NCBI GenBank assembly: GCA_041678005.1
Contig: JBAYOW010000005.1
Coordinates: 1 to 64,000, forward strand
Direction: 5' to 3'
Origin: Sulfurivermis sp041678005
Lineage (GTDB): Bacteria > Pseudomonadota > Gammaproteobacteria > Thiohalomonadales > Thiohalomonadaceae
DNA: 64,000 nt
Part shown: positions 24,751 to 33,361 of the stretch, in pieces
Numbering within the stretch: the first letter of the stretch is position 1
Layout of the letters: each line of letters opens with the position of its first letter
The notes under the pieces: model-generated
The model's input: only the letters and a program-made list of their open reading frames with translations
What the model was told of the DNA's origin: nothing
Databases searched by the model: none
Position numbers and translations under genes: made by a program

Positions 24751-26310
24751 ATGAGTGCCAGATTACTGAAATCCACCGCTGTGGTCGGCGCGATGACTTT
24801 TATTTCGCGGATGCTTGGCTTAGTGCGCGATATGGTCTTTGCCAATGCGTTTGGTGCTGGCAGCGGTACTGATGCCTTTTTTGTGGCCTTTAAGATCCCC
24901 AATTTTTTACGGCGTTTGTTTGCTGAAGGGGCTTTTTCTCAGTCCTTTGTGCCGGTGTTGGCCGAGGTCAATACGCAGCGGGGCATTGTTGAGGTACGGC
25001 GGCTTGTCGCTGATGTGTCGGGGGTATTGGCTTCCTTGCTGTTGTTGTTGACGGCCTTGGCGCTGTTGGCGGCACCTGGAATAGTCGCCTTATTTGCCCC
25101 TGGCTTTCTTGATGAGCCGGCGAAATTTTCGCTTACCAGCGAGATGTTGCGCATCACCTTTCCCTTTCTGTTGTTTATTTCACTTACCGCCATGGCCGGT
25201 GGCATTCTCAACACCTATGGGCGCTTTGCTGTGCCTGCCTTTACACCGGTTTGGTTGAATGTCTGCATGATTGCCGCCACCTGGTGGGCTGCTCCCTTGT
25301 TTGCCACGCCGATAGTCGCGCTGGCCTGGGGTGTGTTTGCCGCCGGGGTGTTGCTGTTGGGTTTTCAGTTACCCTTTCTGGCGCAGCTTGGCTTGCTGCG
25401 CTGGCCGCGTTGGGGTTGGTCTAATCCTGATGTCAGGCGCATTATTCGTTTGATGTTGCCGGCGATATTTGGCTCATCGGTGGTGCAGATCAATTTATTG
25501 CTGGACACGCTCATCGCCTCTTTTCTGATCAGCGGCAGTGTTTCCTGGCTGTATTATTCGGATCGATTGGTGGAGTTTCCCTTGGGTGTGTTTGGCATCG
25601 CTCTGGCAACTGTGATCCTGCCGAGTTTGTCACAGAAACATGCCAGTGCCGATCCGCAGGCCTTTGCACGGACGCTGGATTGGGCGCTGCGCTGGGTGGC
25701 GTTGATCGGTACGGCGGCGACGGTGGGGTTGATTCTGTTGGCCGGCCCTTTACTGACGACATTGTTTCAACATGGTGAATTCAATGCGCACGATGTGCGT
25801 ATGGCACAGCTCAGTTTGATGGCTTTTGCCACGGGTCTGCCAGCCTTTATTCTAATCAAGGTATTGGCGCCTGGTTTTTATGCGCGGCAGGATACGCGCA
25901 CGCCGGTGCGGATCGGCATCTATGCGATGGTGGCTAACATGGCCTTGAATCTGCTGTTTGTAGTACCGATGGTGTGGGCTGGCTGGCAGGGGCCACATGC
26001 GGGTCTGGCGCTGGCGACGGCCTTGGCAGCCTGGCTAAATGCCGGTTTACTGTTTCATCGCTTACACCGTGATGGGGTCTATCAGGCGCAGCCTGGTTGG
26101 ACGCGTTTGCTGGTGCAGATATTACTGGCGGCTTTGCTGATGGGTGGTCTACTGTGGTGGGGGTTGGGTGAGCTTGAACTATGGACGCAGTGGGATTCAG
26201 CAAGACGCATCAAGCAATTGTTGTTGTGGGTACCGCTGGGGGCGATGAGTTATCTGGCTGTATTGCTGTTGCTGGGCGTGCGTCCACGACAGTTGCTGGG
26301 GCATAGTTGA
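24751..26310 (+). CDS. murJ: Lipid II flippase MurJ
   Basis: MurJ (MviN) flips the peptidoglycan precursor lipid II across the inner membrane. The 519-residue product has about fourteen membrane segments and the family start LLKSTAVVGAMTFISRMLGL followed by RDMVFANAFGAG; the conserved arginines of the central cavity are in this first segment pair and in FKIPNFLRRLFAEGAF. It diverges from rpsT and precedes ribF, the gene order found in Pseudomonas. Confidence 0.96.
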   Translation: MSARLLKSTAVVGAMTFISRMLGLVRDMVFANAFGAGSGTDAFFVAFKIPNFLRRLFAEGAFSQSFVPVLAEVNTQRGIVEVRRLVADVSGVLASLLLLLTALALLAAPGIVALFAPGFLDEPAKFSLTSEMLRITFPFLLFISLTAMAGGILNTYGRFAVPAFTPVWLNVCMIAATWWAAPLFATPIVALAWGVFAAGVLLLGFQLPFLAQLGLLRWPRWGWSNPDVRRIIRLMLPAIFGSSVVQINLLLDTLIASFLISGSVSWLYYSDRLVEFPLGVFGIALATVILPSLSQKHASADPQAFARTLDWALRWVALIGTAATVGLILLAGPLLTTLFQHGEFNAHDVRMAQLSLMAFATGLPAFILIKVLAPGFYARQDTRTPVRIGIYAMVANMALNLLFVVPMVWAGWQGPHAGLALATALAAWLNAGLLFHRLHRDGVYQAQPGWTRLLVQILLAALLMGGLLWWGLGELELWTQWDSARRIKQLLLWVPLGAMSYLAVLLLLGVRPRQLLGHS

Positions 26311-26490
26311 CCTGTCTGCTTCGCCAGAGAGTAAGCATAGGTTGTTCCGGGGTACAAGGCTCATAACCTTGTTAACTGATATAAATCCTTGCAATGGAAC
26401 AAGGCCAGAGCTTTTTATCGCTCCCTGGCGAACTGTGCGGGTTGACGACAAACTGTTTTATACTTACTGCCTTTTGGTTAACTGTTATCC

Positions 26491-27426
26491 ATGATGGAGC
26501 TTATACGCGGTCTGCATAATCTTTCCTCACGCCATCAGGGCTGTGTCGCCACGATCGGTAATTTTGATGGCGTGCATTTGGGGCATCAAGCCGTGCTGGG
26601 GCAGTTGGCGGAAAAGGCCGATGAGTTCTGTGCGCCGACCACAGTGATCATCTTCGAGCCTCAGCCACAGGAGTATTTTGCTGCCGATGTTGTTGTGCCA
26701 CGCTTGACGCGCCTGCGGGAAAAGCTGCTGGCATTACGGCGTTTTTCTGTCGACAGGGTGCTGTGTTTGCCATTCAATCAGTCGTTTGCGGAGCTATCGG
26801 CAGAGCAGTTCATCGAGCGCATTCTGTTGGATGGGTTGGCGGTGCGTTATTTGGTGGTGGGCGATGATTTTCGTTTTGGTGCTGGGCGGCGCGGTGATTT
26901 TGCCATGTTGCAGGCGGCGGGCGAGCGGCATGGTTTTCAGGTGGCGCGCATGCACACCTTTGCGCTTGGTGGTGAGCGGGTTTCAAGTACGCGCATCCGC
27001 CAGGCGTTGGCGCAGGGCGAGATGAAGCAGGCCGAGCAGCTGCTGGGACGGCCGTATCGCATGTGCGGACGTGTGGCGCATGGTGACAAGCGTGGTCGCA
27101 CTATAGGTTTTCCAACGGCCAATATCCATTTACATCGCAAGGCCTCGCCACTCAGTGGCGTGTTTGCAATTGAGCTGTTTGGTATTGATGGTGAACCGTG
27201 GCACGGTGTGGCCAATGTTGGCTGCCGCCCGACGGTAGAGGGTTTGCGTCCTTTGCTGGAGGCGCATCTTTTCGATTTCACAGGCGATCTTTATGGACGT
27301 CATGTGTGTGTTAATTTTTTGCACAAAATCCGTGAGGAGCAGCGTTTTGCCTGCTTCGATGACTTGAAACAGCAAATCCTGCTGGATGCGCAAAGCGCGC
27401 GTGAATTCTTTAATGGAAATGACTGA
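26491..27426 (+). CDS. ribF: Bifunctional riboflavin kinase / FAD synthetase
   Basis: RibF converts riboflavin to FMN and then FAD. The 311-residue product has an N-terminal nucleotidyltransferase domain (TIGNFDGVHLGHQAVLGQLA, and later GGERVSSTRIRQALAQGEM) and a C-terminal kinase domain from about residue 180 (GDKRGRTIGFPTANIHLHRK). Either of two adjacent ATGs (26491, 26494) could start it. The 3' end overlaps the chosen ileS start by 8 bp. Confidence 0.96.
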   Translation: MMELIRGLHNLSSRHQGCVATIGNFDGVHLGHQAVLGQLAEKADEFCAPTTVIIFEPQPQEYFAADVVVPRLTRLREKLLALRRFSVDRVLCLPFNQSFAELSAEQFIERILLDGLAVRYLVVGDDFRFGAGRRGDFAMLQAAGERHGFQVARMHTFALGGERVSSTRIRQALAQGEMKQAEQLLGRPYRMCGRVAHGDKRGRTIGFPTANIHLHRKASPLSGVFAIELFGIDGEPWHGVANVGCRPTVEGLRPLLEAHLFDFTGDLYGRHVCVNFLHKIREEQRFACFDDLKQQILLDAQSAREFFNGND

Positions 27427-30262
27427 AGTGAACGACTACAAGCACACGCTGAATCTGCCTGAAACAAAATTCCCCATGCGCGGTAACCTCGCCAACCGTG
27501 AGCCGGAGATGCTCAAACGTTGGCAGGCGATGGACTTGTATGGCGAGCTGCGCAAGGCTGGTGCGGGGCGTGAAAAGTTCATCCTGCACGATGGCCCGCC
27601 CTATGCCAATGGCAGTATTCATATCGGTCATGCGGTGAATAAGGTGTTGAAAGATTTCATTGTCAAGGCGCGTACCATGAGTGGCTTTGATGCGCCTTAT
27701 GTACCGGGCTGGGATTGTCACGGCCTGCCTATTGAATTGCAGGTGGAAAAAAAGATTGGCAAGGCAGGGTCAGCAGTGGCCCCAGCTGTGTTTCGCCAGG
27801 CCTGTCGTGATTATGCCAAAGAACAGGTCGACGGCCAGCGGGAGGATTTCAAGCGTCTGGGGATTTTTGGTGATTGGGAACGGCCGTATCTGACCATGGA
27901 TTTCAAGTTCGAGGCGGACATCATTCGTTCGCTGGGGCGCGTTATTGAGCACGGGCATTTGCACAAGGGTTTCAAACCTGTGCATTGGTGCACAGACTGT
28001 GGTTCGGCTCTGGCTGAGGCCGAGGTGGAATATGAGGATAAAATCTCGCCAGCTATCGATGTGCGCTTTGCTGTACTTAATGAAGAGGCTTTGTTGACGC
28101 GCCTGCATCATGTGACAGGTCGTGAAGGCAAGGGGCCGGTTGCGGTGGCTATCTGGACGACGACGCCGTGGACACTGCCAGCCAATCAGGCGGTGGCACT
28201 CAATCCCGAGTTTGATTATGCCGTGGTGCAGTGTAAGGGCGAGCAGGGGGACGAGCGTCTGATCCTGGCTGAGGCCATGCTCAAGGATACGATGCTGCGC
28301 TATGGCGTGGATGATTATCGGGTGGTTGGCTATGCCAAGGGTGCGGCCCTGGAAGGCCTTATGTTGCAGCATCCATTCTACGATCGTGAGGTGCCGATTA
28401 TTCTCGGCGACCATGTCACGCTGGAGGCTGGCACTGGTGCAGTGCATACCGCGCCAGGTCATGGCCAGGAGGACTATGCGGTTGGCTTGCGCTATCGGCT
28501 CAAGGTGGATAATCCGGTCGGTGGTGATGGTAAATTCTTGCCGGATACACCATTGTTTGCTGGCCAGTACGTGCTTAAGGCCAATGATGCCGTGCTGGGT
28601 GTCTTGCGTGCGCACGGTATGCTGTTGCATGCCCAGGCGCTACGCCATAGCTATCCGCACTGCTGGAGACACAAGACCCCGATTATCTTTCGTGCCACGC
28701 CGCAATGGTTCATCAGCATGGACCAGAACGGCCTGCGCGCGGCAGCTATGGATGCCATAGCTGCAACCAGCTGGATCCCCAGTTGGGGGCAGGCGCGTAT
28801 TGAGGGCATGGTGGAGAAACGTCCTGATTGGTGCATCTCGCGTCAGCGCACCTGGGGCGTGCCGATTGCAGTGTTTGTGCACAAGACATCTGGTGCACTG
28901 CATGCAGATACATCCAGCTTGATCGAGGAGGTGGCAAAGCGTGTTGAGCAGCGGGGTATTGACGCCTGGTTTGAGCTGGATGCAACAGAGTTGCTGGGCG
29001 ATGAGGCGGAGAACTACACCAAGGTCACGGATACGCTGGATGTCTGGTTTGATTCCGGCGTGACCCATGCCTGTGTGCTGGAGCAGCGTGATGGTTTGCG
29101 CTGGCCAGCCGATCTTTATCTGGAAGGCTCCGATCAGCACCGTGGCTGGTTTCAGTCGTCTTTGTTGACCTCGGTGGCGATGCGTGGACGTGCGCCTTAT
29201 CAGCAGGTCTTGACGCACGGCTTTACCGTAGATGCCAAGGGACAGAAAATGTCCAAGTCCAGGGGCAATGTGGTAGCACCGCAAAAGGTGGTCAGCAGTC
29301 TCGGTGCCGACATTTTACGCCTGTGGGTGGCCTCGACAGACTATCGTGGTGAGATGACGGTGTCTGATGAAATCCTCAAGCGCACCGCTGATGCCTATCG
29401 TCGTATCCGTAACACAGCACGTTTTTTGTTGTCTAATCTGGCAGGCTTTGCAGCAGAACGTGATGCTGTTGCCGGCACTGAATTATTGCCGCTGGATCGT
29501 TGGGTGGTGGCACGTTGTGCCCAGTTGCAAGAGGAAATTGTTGCCGCCTACGAGACATATGAATTTCATCTTATTTACCAGAAGGTGCATAACTTCTGTT
29601 CGGTCGATCTCGGTGCCTTTTATCTGGATATCATCAAGGATCGTCAATACACCACGCAACGTGATTCACTGGCGCGTCGCTCGGTACAAACTGCGCTGTA
29701 CCACATTGTCGAGGCCTTGAGTCGCTGGTTGGCACCGATCCTGAGTTTTACTGCCGAGGAGATCTGGCAGGAGATCCCAGGTACGCGCAGTGAGTCCGTG
29801 TTTTTGGCTACCTGGTATGACTTCCCCACACTGGGCGAAGATCATGGGATGGGGCTGGATTATTGGGCCGTGGTGATGGAGGTGCGCGAGTTAGTCTACA
29901 AGGAGTTGGAAAGCCTGCGGGTAGCCGGCAAGATTGGCTCTGGTCTGGATGCCGAGGTGGATCTTTATTGCGGCGCTGAGCTGTATGCGGCCCTAAGCAA
30001 ACTTGGCGCTGAGCTGCGCTTTGTCTTGATTACCTCATATGCACGCATTCATCACTTGACGGCAGCTCCCGCTGCTGCCGAGCAACTGGTATTGGCTAAC
30101 AATGAGAAACTGATTATTAAAGTTGCCCCATCGGCACATAAGAAATGCATACGCTGCTGGCATCTGCGTGAGGATTTGGGCAGTCATGCCGAGCATCCAG
30201 AGCTTTGTAGTCGTTGCGTAGAAAATGTTGTCGGCACGGGTGAGGTCAGGCATTTTGCATAA
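27419..30262 (+). CDS. ileS: Isoleucyl-tRNA synthetase
   Basis: IleS charges tRNA-Ile. The product of about 947 residues has the class I motifs HIGH (NGSIHIGHAVNK) and KMSKS (GQKMSKSRGNVV), the editing domain (WTTTPWTLPANQAVALNPE) and a C-terminal zinc finger (CIRCWHLRE and CSRC). The frame is open from 27386, but ATG 27419 (MTEVNDYKHTLNLPETKFPM) best matches the E. coli start; GTG 27428 is another option. It sits between ribF and lspA. Confidence 0.97.
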   Translation: MTEVNDYKHTLNLPETKFPMRGNLANREPEMLKRWQAMDLYGELRKAGAGREKFILHDGPPYANGSIHIGHAVNKVLKDFIVKARTMSGFDAPYVPGWDCHGLPIELQVEKKIGKAGSAVAPAVFRQACRDYAKEQVDGQREDFKRLGIFGDWERPYLTMDFKFEADIIRSLGRVIEHGHLHKGFKPVHWCTDCGSALAEAEVEYEDKISPAIDVRFAVLNEEALLTRLHHVTGREGKGPVAVAIWTTTPWTLPANQAVALNPEFDYAVVQCKGEQGDERLILAEAMLKDTMLRYGVDDYRVVGYAKGAALEGLMLQHPFYDREVPIILGDHVTLEAGTGAVHTAPGHGQEDYAVGLRYRLKVDNPVGGDGKFLPDTPLFAGQYVLKANDAVLGVLRAHGMLLHAQALRHSYPHCWRHKTPIIFRATPQWFISMDQNGLRAAAMDAIAATSWIPSWGQARIEGMVEKRPDWCISRQRTWGVPIAVFVHKTSGALHADTSSLIEEVAKRVEQRGIDAWFELDATELLGDEAENYTKVTDTLDVWFDSGVTHACVLEQRDGLRWPADLYLEGSDQHRGWFQSSLLTSVAMRGRAPYQQVLTHGFTVDAKGQKMSKSRGNVVAPQKVVSSLGADILRLWVASTDYRGEMTVSDEILKRTADAYRRIRNTARFLLSNLAGFAAERDAVAGTELLPLDRWVVARCAQLQEEIVAAYETYEFHLIYQKVHNFCSVDLGAFYLDIIKDRQYTTQRDSLARRSVQTALYHIVEALSRWLAPILSFTAEEIWQEIPGTRSESVFLATWYDFPTLGEDHGMGLDYWAVVMEVRELVYKELESLRVAGKIGSGLDAEVDLYCGAELYAALSKLGAELRFVLITSYARIHHLTAAPAAAEQLVLANNEKLIIKVAPSAHKKCIRCWHLREDLGSHAEHPELCSRCVENVVGTGEVRHFA

Positions 30263-30269
30263 TAAAGTT

Positions 30270-30743
30270 ATGCTGAGATGGTTGTGGTTATCGGTGTTGG
30301 TGATCGTCTTGGATCAGGCAACCAAGTCTTTGGCAACTGCTTATTTGACTATGCATGTTCCGGTACCTGTCCTGCCTATGTTCAATCTGACCTTGGTACA
30401 TAACACCGGCGCGGCTTTCAGTTTTTTAAGTGAGGCCGGTGGCTGGCAGCGTTGGTTTTTTGCGCTGGTTGCCTTGCTGGTTGCAGTTGTGCTTGTCCGC
30501 TGGCTGGCGCAACTCAGATCACAACAGGTGTGGATAGCAGTGGCCTTGGCGCTGGTACTGGGCGGTGCCTTGGGCAATGTCTGGGATCGTCTCTGGTTGG
30601 GTTATGTGGTGGATTTCATCGACGTTTATTATGGTGGTTGGCACTGGCCGGCCTTTAATATTGCCGACAGTGCGATCAGCGTGGGAGCCGTCATGCTTGT
30701 CATCGATGCCCTGCGTGGTGGACATAAGGATGAGCAGGCATGA
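30270..30743 (+). CDS. lspA: Lipoprotein signal peptidase
   Basis: LspA removes the signal peptide of prolipoproteins in the inner membrane. From ATG 30270 the product is 157 residues with four membrane segments. The catalytic aspartates lie in GNVWDRLWLG and FNIADSAISVG, and the conserved LDQATK and VHNTGAAFSFL motifs are present. The frame is open upstream to 30225 inside ileS, which is not supported. It overlaps fkpB by 4 bp. Confidence 0.96.
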   Translation: MLRWLWLSVLVIVLDQATKSLATAYLTMHVPVPVLPMFNLTLVHNTGAAFSFLSEAGGWQRWFFALVALLVAVVLVRWLAQLRSQQVWIAVALALVLGGALGNVWDRLWLGYVVDFIDVYYGGWHWPAFNIADSAISVGAVMLVIDALRGGHKDEQA

Positions 30744-31180
30744 GTTCAGTAACGACGGTTGCGCAGGGAAGGCAATTGATCATGCACTACAGTCTGCAAT
30801 TAGCAGATGGCACTGAGGTAGATAGCAGCTATGGTGCAGAGCCTTTGCAGTTTACGCTAGGCGATGGCAGCTTGCTGACGGGGTTGGAGGCGTGTCTGCT
30901 TGGTATGCAGGCAGGACAACAGGCCAGTTATATCATTACACCGGAACAGGGTTTTGGTTTGCCGGATAGTGAGGCAGTGCAGGTGATGGCATGTGATGAG
31001 TTTCCGGCAGATATGGAGTTGGCCCCTGGCTTGATTATAGCCTTCACCACTCCGGCAGGCGATGAATTACCCGGTACGATCATAGCGCTGGATGAAAATC
31101 AGGCAACAGTGGATTTCAATCATCCGCTGGCGGGGCATACGGTGATCTTTGCTGTAGAAATTCTTTCGGTGCAGGCATGA
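30740..31180 (+). CDS. fkpB: FKBP-type peptidyl-prolyl isomerase FkpB/SlpA
   Basis: This is a SlyD/SlpA-type FKBP peptidyl-prolyl cis-trans isomerase with chaperone-like activity. The 146-residue product has the N-terminal FKBP strand (MHYSLQLADGTEVDSSYGAE), the LGDGSLLTGLEACLLGMQAG segment, the insert-in-flap region and VDFNHPLAGHTVIFAVEIL. It lacks the His-rich tail of SlyD. It overlaps lspA and ispH by 4 bp on each side, so the three are translationally coupled. Confidence 0.95.
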   Translation: MSSVTTVAQGRQLIMHYSLQLADGTEVDSSYGAEPLQFTLGDGSLLTGLEACLLGMQAGQQASYIITPEQGFGLPDSEAVQVMACDEFPADMELAPGLIIAFTTPAGDELPGTIIALDENQATVDFNHPLAGHTVIFAVEILSVQA

Positions 31181-32100
31181 AAATAGTATTAGCCAATCCA
31201 CGCGGTTTTTGTGCTGGAGTTGATCGCGCCATTGACATCGTCGAGCGTGCGCTGGAGAGATTTGGTGCGCCCGTCTATGTGCGCCACGAAGTTGTGCACA
31301 ATCGTTATGTGGTCGAGGATTTGCGCAGCAAGGGCGCAGTGTTTGTCGATGAGCTTGATCAGGTGCCTGATGGCGCGCTGGTGATTTTTAGTGCCCATGG
31401 GGTAGCCCGTAGCGTGCAGGAGGAAGCGCAGCGGCGCGGTCTGCGCGTATTTGACGCCACCTGTCCATTGGTTACCAAGGTGCATATCGAGGTCGGTCGT
31501 CATGCCAGTGCCAATCATGAGGTGATCATGATTGGTCATGCCGGTCATCCCGAAGTCGAAGGAACAATGGGGCAGTATCAGGGCATCGGGATCTATCTGG
31601 TCGAGAATGTTGCTGCTGTCGCCGCTGTGGAAGTGCAAAATCCTGAGCAACTGGCCTATGTCACCTAGACCACTTTGTCAGTGGACGATGCAGCTGCCAT
31701 CATCACGGCCTTGCGCCAGCGCTTTCCCAACATTCAGGGGCCGCGCAAAGATGATATTTGCTATGCCACACAAAACCGCCAGGATGCAGTAAAACGCCTG
31801 GCCGGGCAATGCGATGTTGTGCTGGTGGTCGGCTCACCCAATAGTTCCAATTCCAACCGGCTGCGCGAGGTCGCCGTGCGCAGTGGCAAACCAGCCTATC
31901 TCATCGACAATGCCGCTGAGCTACAAACAACATGGCTGCAGGGCAAGTCAATTATCGGCGTAAGCGCTGGAGCCTCTGCACCGGAAATACTCGTAGAACA
32001 GGTATTGGCGAGACTGGAAGAACTGGGTGCCACTCAGTTCATCATGGATAGCGGCGTAGTAGAGAATCAGGCCTTTCCATTGCCCAGGGAGCTACGTTAA
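31177..32100 (+). pseudogene. ispH: ispH with an in-frame amber codon
   Basis: IspH (LytB) reduces HMBPP to IPP and DMAPP in the last step of the MEP pathway and is normally essential. The frame 31177-32100 encodes a 307-codon product that aligns along its whole length with E. coli IspH, but codon 164 (31666-31668) is TAG. The family has Gln here (MTQTTLSVDD in E. coli; here YVT-stop-TTLSVDD), a single CAG-to-TAG change. All other active-site parts are intact on both sides: Cys12 in RGFCAGVDRAI, HEVVHN, SAHGV, CPLVTKVH, GHAGHPEVEGTMGQ, then DICYATQNRQ, GSPNSSNSNRL and SAGASAPEILV. No frameshift is present. It may be a sequencing error, a nonsense mutation complemented elsewhere, or a codon read by a suppressor tRNA. 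Confidence 0.92.
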
Positions 32101-32171
32101 CCCACATGTTTCACTAAGGCGTGAGAACCCCCCTGGTGTTATTGTCGTTACAGAATTTTATTTCAGTTCAT
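32101..32171 (+). repeat. Dispersed ~70-bp intergenic repeat (family E), copy 1
   Basis: Begins directly after the ispH stop with CCCACATGTTTCACTAAGGC GTGAG and ends near TTTCAGTTCATAG. Related copies occur at 39920, 42699, 50677, 60367 and 62854. The shared core is about CATNTTTCAYCANGGCGTG followed by AGAAA. The 156 bp after it, up to 32327, show no gene. Confidence 0.6.
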
Positions 32172-32327
32172 AGCGCCGTATGTGGGAGCATTTAGTTCGC
32201 GATAAAACGGATTTTCGCGCACATATGGATTATTCGGGATCATATGAACAACTGCCCAAAATGAGTTTTTGGTTTTTTCATCTGACCCCATGCTTCATCA
32301 TCTGTTCTCCCTGATGCAACATGCGGG

Positions 32328-32672
32328 CTATTGCGGCAGATTTTCCAGGATGTGGATATGGTTTATGAGCCTGCTCTCACCGACATATCGCCAGGTTATC
32401 TCAATCGGCTGACCTGCTGGTAAGCTATAGATATCCTTGCTGCTTTGGCCAGCGGCGCTCACCTTGACACTGGCAGCTATGCGATAGGTTTCTCCTTCAA
32501 GCTGGATAGTGCGGTGGCGACTGTTGCTGCTTTCCAGTGTGCCTATGGTTTTTCGTGCGTCATCTACATGCATGCGCGCTTGTGCTTGTGCTTGGGCTTG
32601 GGCTTGTGCTTGCGCGCAGAGCAGAAATAATCCCAGCATAAAGGCGGTAAAAAAAGTGGTGGTTTGCTGCAT
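32328..32672 (-). CDS. Small secreted PilY2-like protein
   Basis: A 114-residue protein with a signal peptide (MQQTTTFFTAFMLGLFLLCA) followed by a run of alternating Gln-Ala encoded by a hexanucleotide repeat. The mature part (HVDDARKTIGTLESSNSRHR, then TIQLEGETYRIAASVKV and LPAGQPIEITWRYVGE) resembles PilY2, a small accessory protein of type IV pili that in Pseudomonas lies between pilY1 and pilE. The start at 32672 has AGGAG 7 bp upstream. Here it is separated from pilE by a repeat block. The PilY2 assignment is moderate; the function is inferred from similarity and place. Confidence 0.6.
   Translation of the reverse strand: MQQTTTFFTAFMLGLFLLCAQAQAQAQAQAQARMHVDDARKTIGTLESSNSRHRTIQLEGETYRIAASVKVSAAGQSSKDIYSLPAGQPIEITWRYVGESRLINHIHILENLPQ
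32575..32616. repeat. Hexanucleotide tandem repeat inside the PilY2-like gene
   Basis: On the plus strand the unit TG(T/G)GCT is repeated about six times with small variations; on the coding strand it encodes (Gln-Ala)n at the end of the signal peptide. Copy-number change would keep the frame. Confidence 0.85.
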
Positions 32673-32702
32673 GGTTAGACTCCTGTGTTTTTTATTGATC
32701 AC

Positions 32703-33361
32703 ACGGCAAAACCATCATTCTGCCAAATAAAGCCAGCCGTCAGGTTCGTCGTGACAGGTCATTCTAACCTTGTTTCATACTGGCGTTGTTTTATGTGTTT
32801 ATCTTGCTAAGGATTTCTGTAGCACCAGCAACTTCTGGATTCTTGTTTACGCAGGAATGACGGCTTTTTGATTTCACTTACAGTCTTTAACGTCGCTGGA
32901 TTCCAGCCTTCGGTATCTTGAATTCACGTTACGGCATTTTACATCCGGCGCAATGCCCGCTGGTTATTGCGCCCTTGTACATTAAAGCTCCCCTCTCACG
33001 CTTGCGGGAGAGGGGTTGGGGGAGAGGGTGAAAAGGCTTTTCATTTTTGTTCATGCGGTTTTCTGGATTCCTGCCTGCGCGGGAATGACGGTTCGGTGTT
33101 GAGCGGTTGTTTTATCGCTAAATGTCACTATCAGCGCTGACGTCAGTTGGAGGGTTTGCTACATCCGGCGCAATGCACGCTGGTTATTGCACCCTACAGT
33201 ACTGGATTCCCGCCTGCGCGGGAATGACAGAACAAATATATATCCCCCGTGCAAAGCTCCCCTCTCCCGCTCGCGGGAGAGGGGTTGGGGGAGAGGGGCT
33301 GGGAAAAAGCCTACTGAAAACCGTTCATATACTCGTATGAGGAAGCAGTTTTTTCAAAGAA
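32703..33361. repeat. Block of mixed dispersed repeats between pilE and the PilY2-like gene
   Basis: 659 bp without a credible gene, made of interleaved repeats. Copies of a dRS3-like palindrome lie at 32834-32862 (degenerate), 33063-33091 and 33202-33228. Copies of a ~35-bp palindrome starting ACATCCGGCGCAATGC lie at 32941-32975 and 33161-33195. GC-rich inverted repeats of the form CCCCTCTCCCGC/GCGGGAGAGGGG followed by TTGGGGGAGAGG lie at 32986-33030 and 33254-33300. The pairs occur in the same order twice, so part of the block is a duplication. Confidence 0.85.
33202..33228. repeat. dRS3-like palindrome
   Basis: CTGG then ATTCCCGCCTGCGCGGGAAT then GAC. The 20-bp core has the form ATTCCC-N8-GGGAAT, identical in form to the neisserial dRS3 repeat, a known integration target of filamentous phage in Neisseria. 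A second perfect copy in the other orientation lies at 58642-58668. Confidence 0.85.

Noticed and set aside
27770..28630. 286-codon open frame antisense to ileS
   Set aside because: It is a shadow of a highly conserved essential gene, with no ribosome-binding site or recognisable protein features. Similar antisense frames occur under rpsC, uvrA and pilY1.
31666..31668. TAG recoding (alternative genetic code) as the explanation for ispH
   Set aside because: rplF, rplO and ssb end in TAG at their normal family length, so TAG functions as a stop in this genome. Genome-wide reassignment does not fit.
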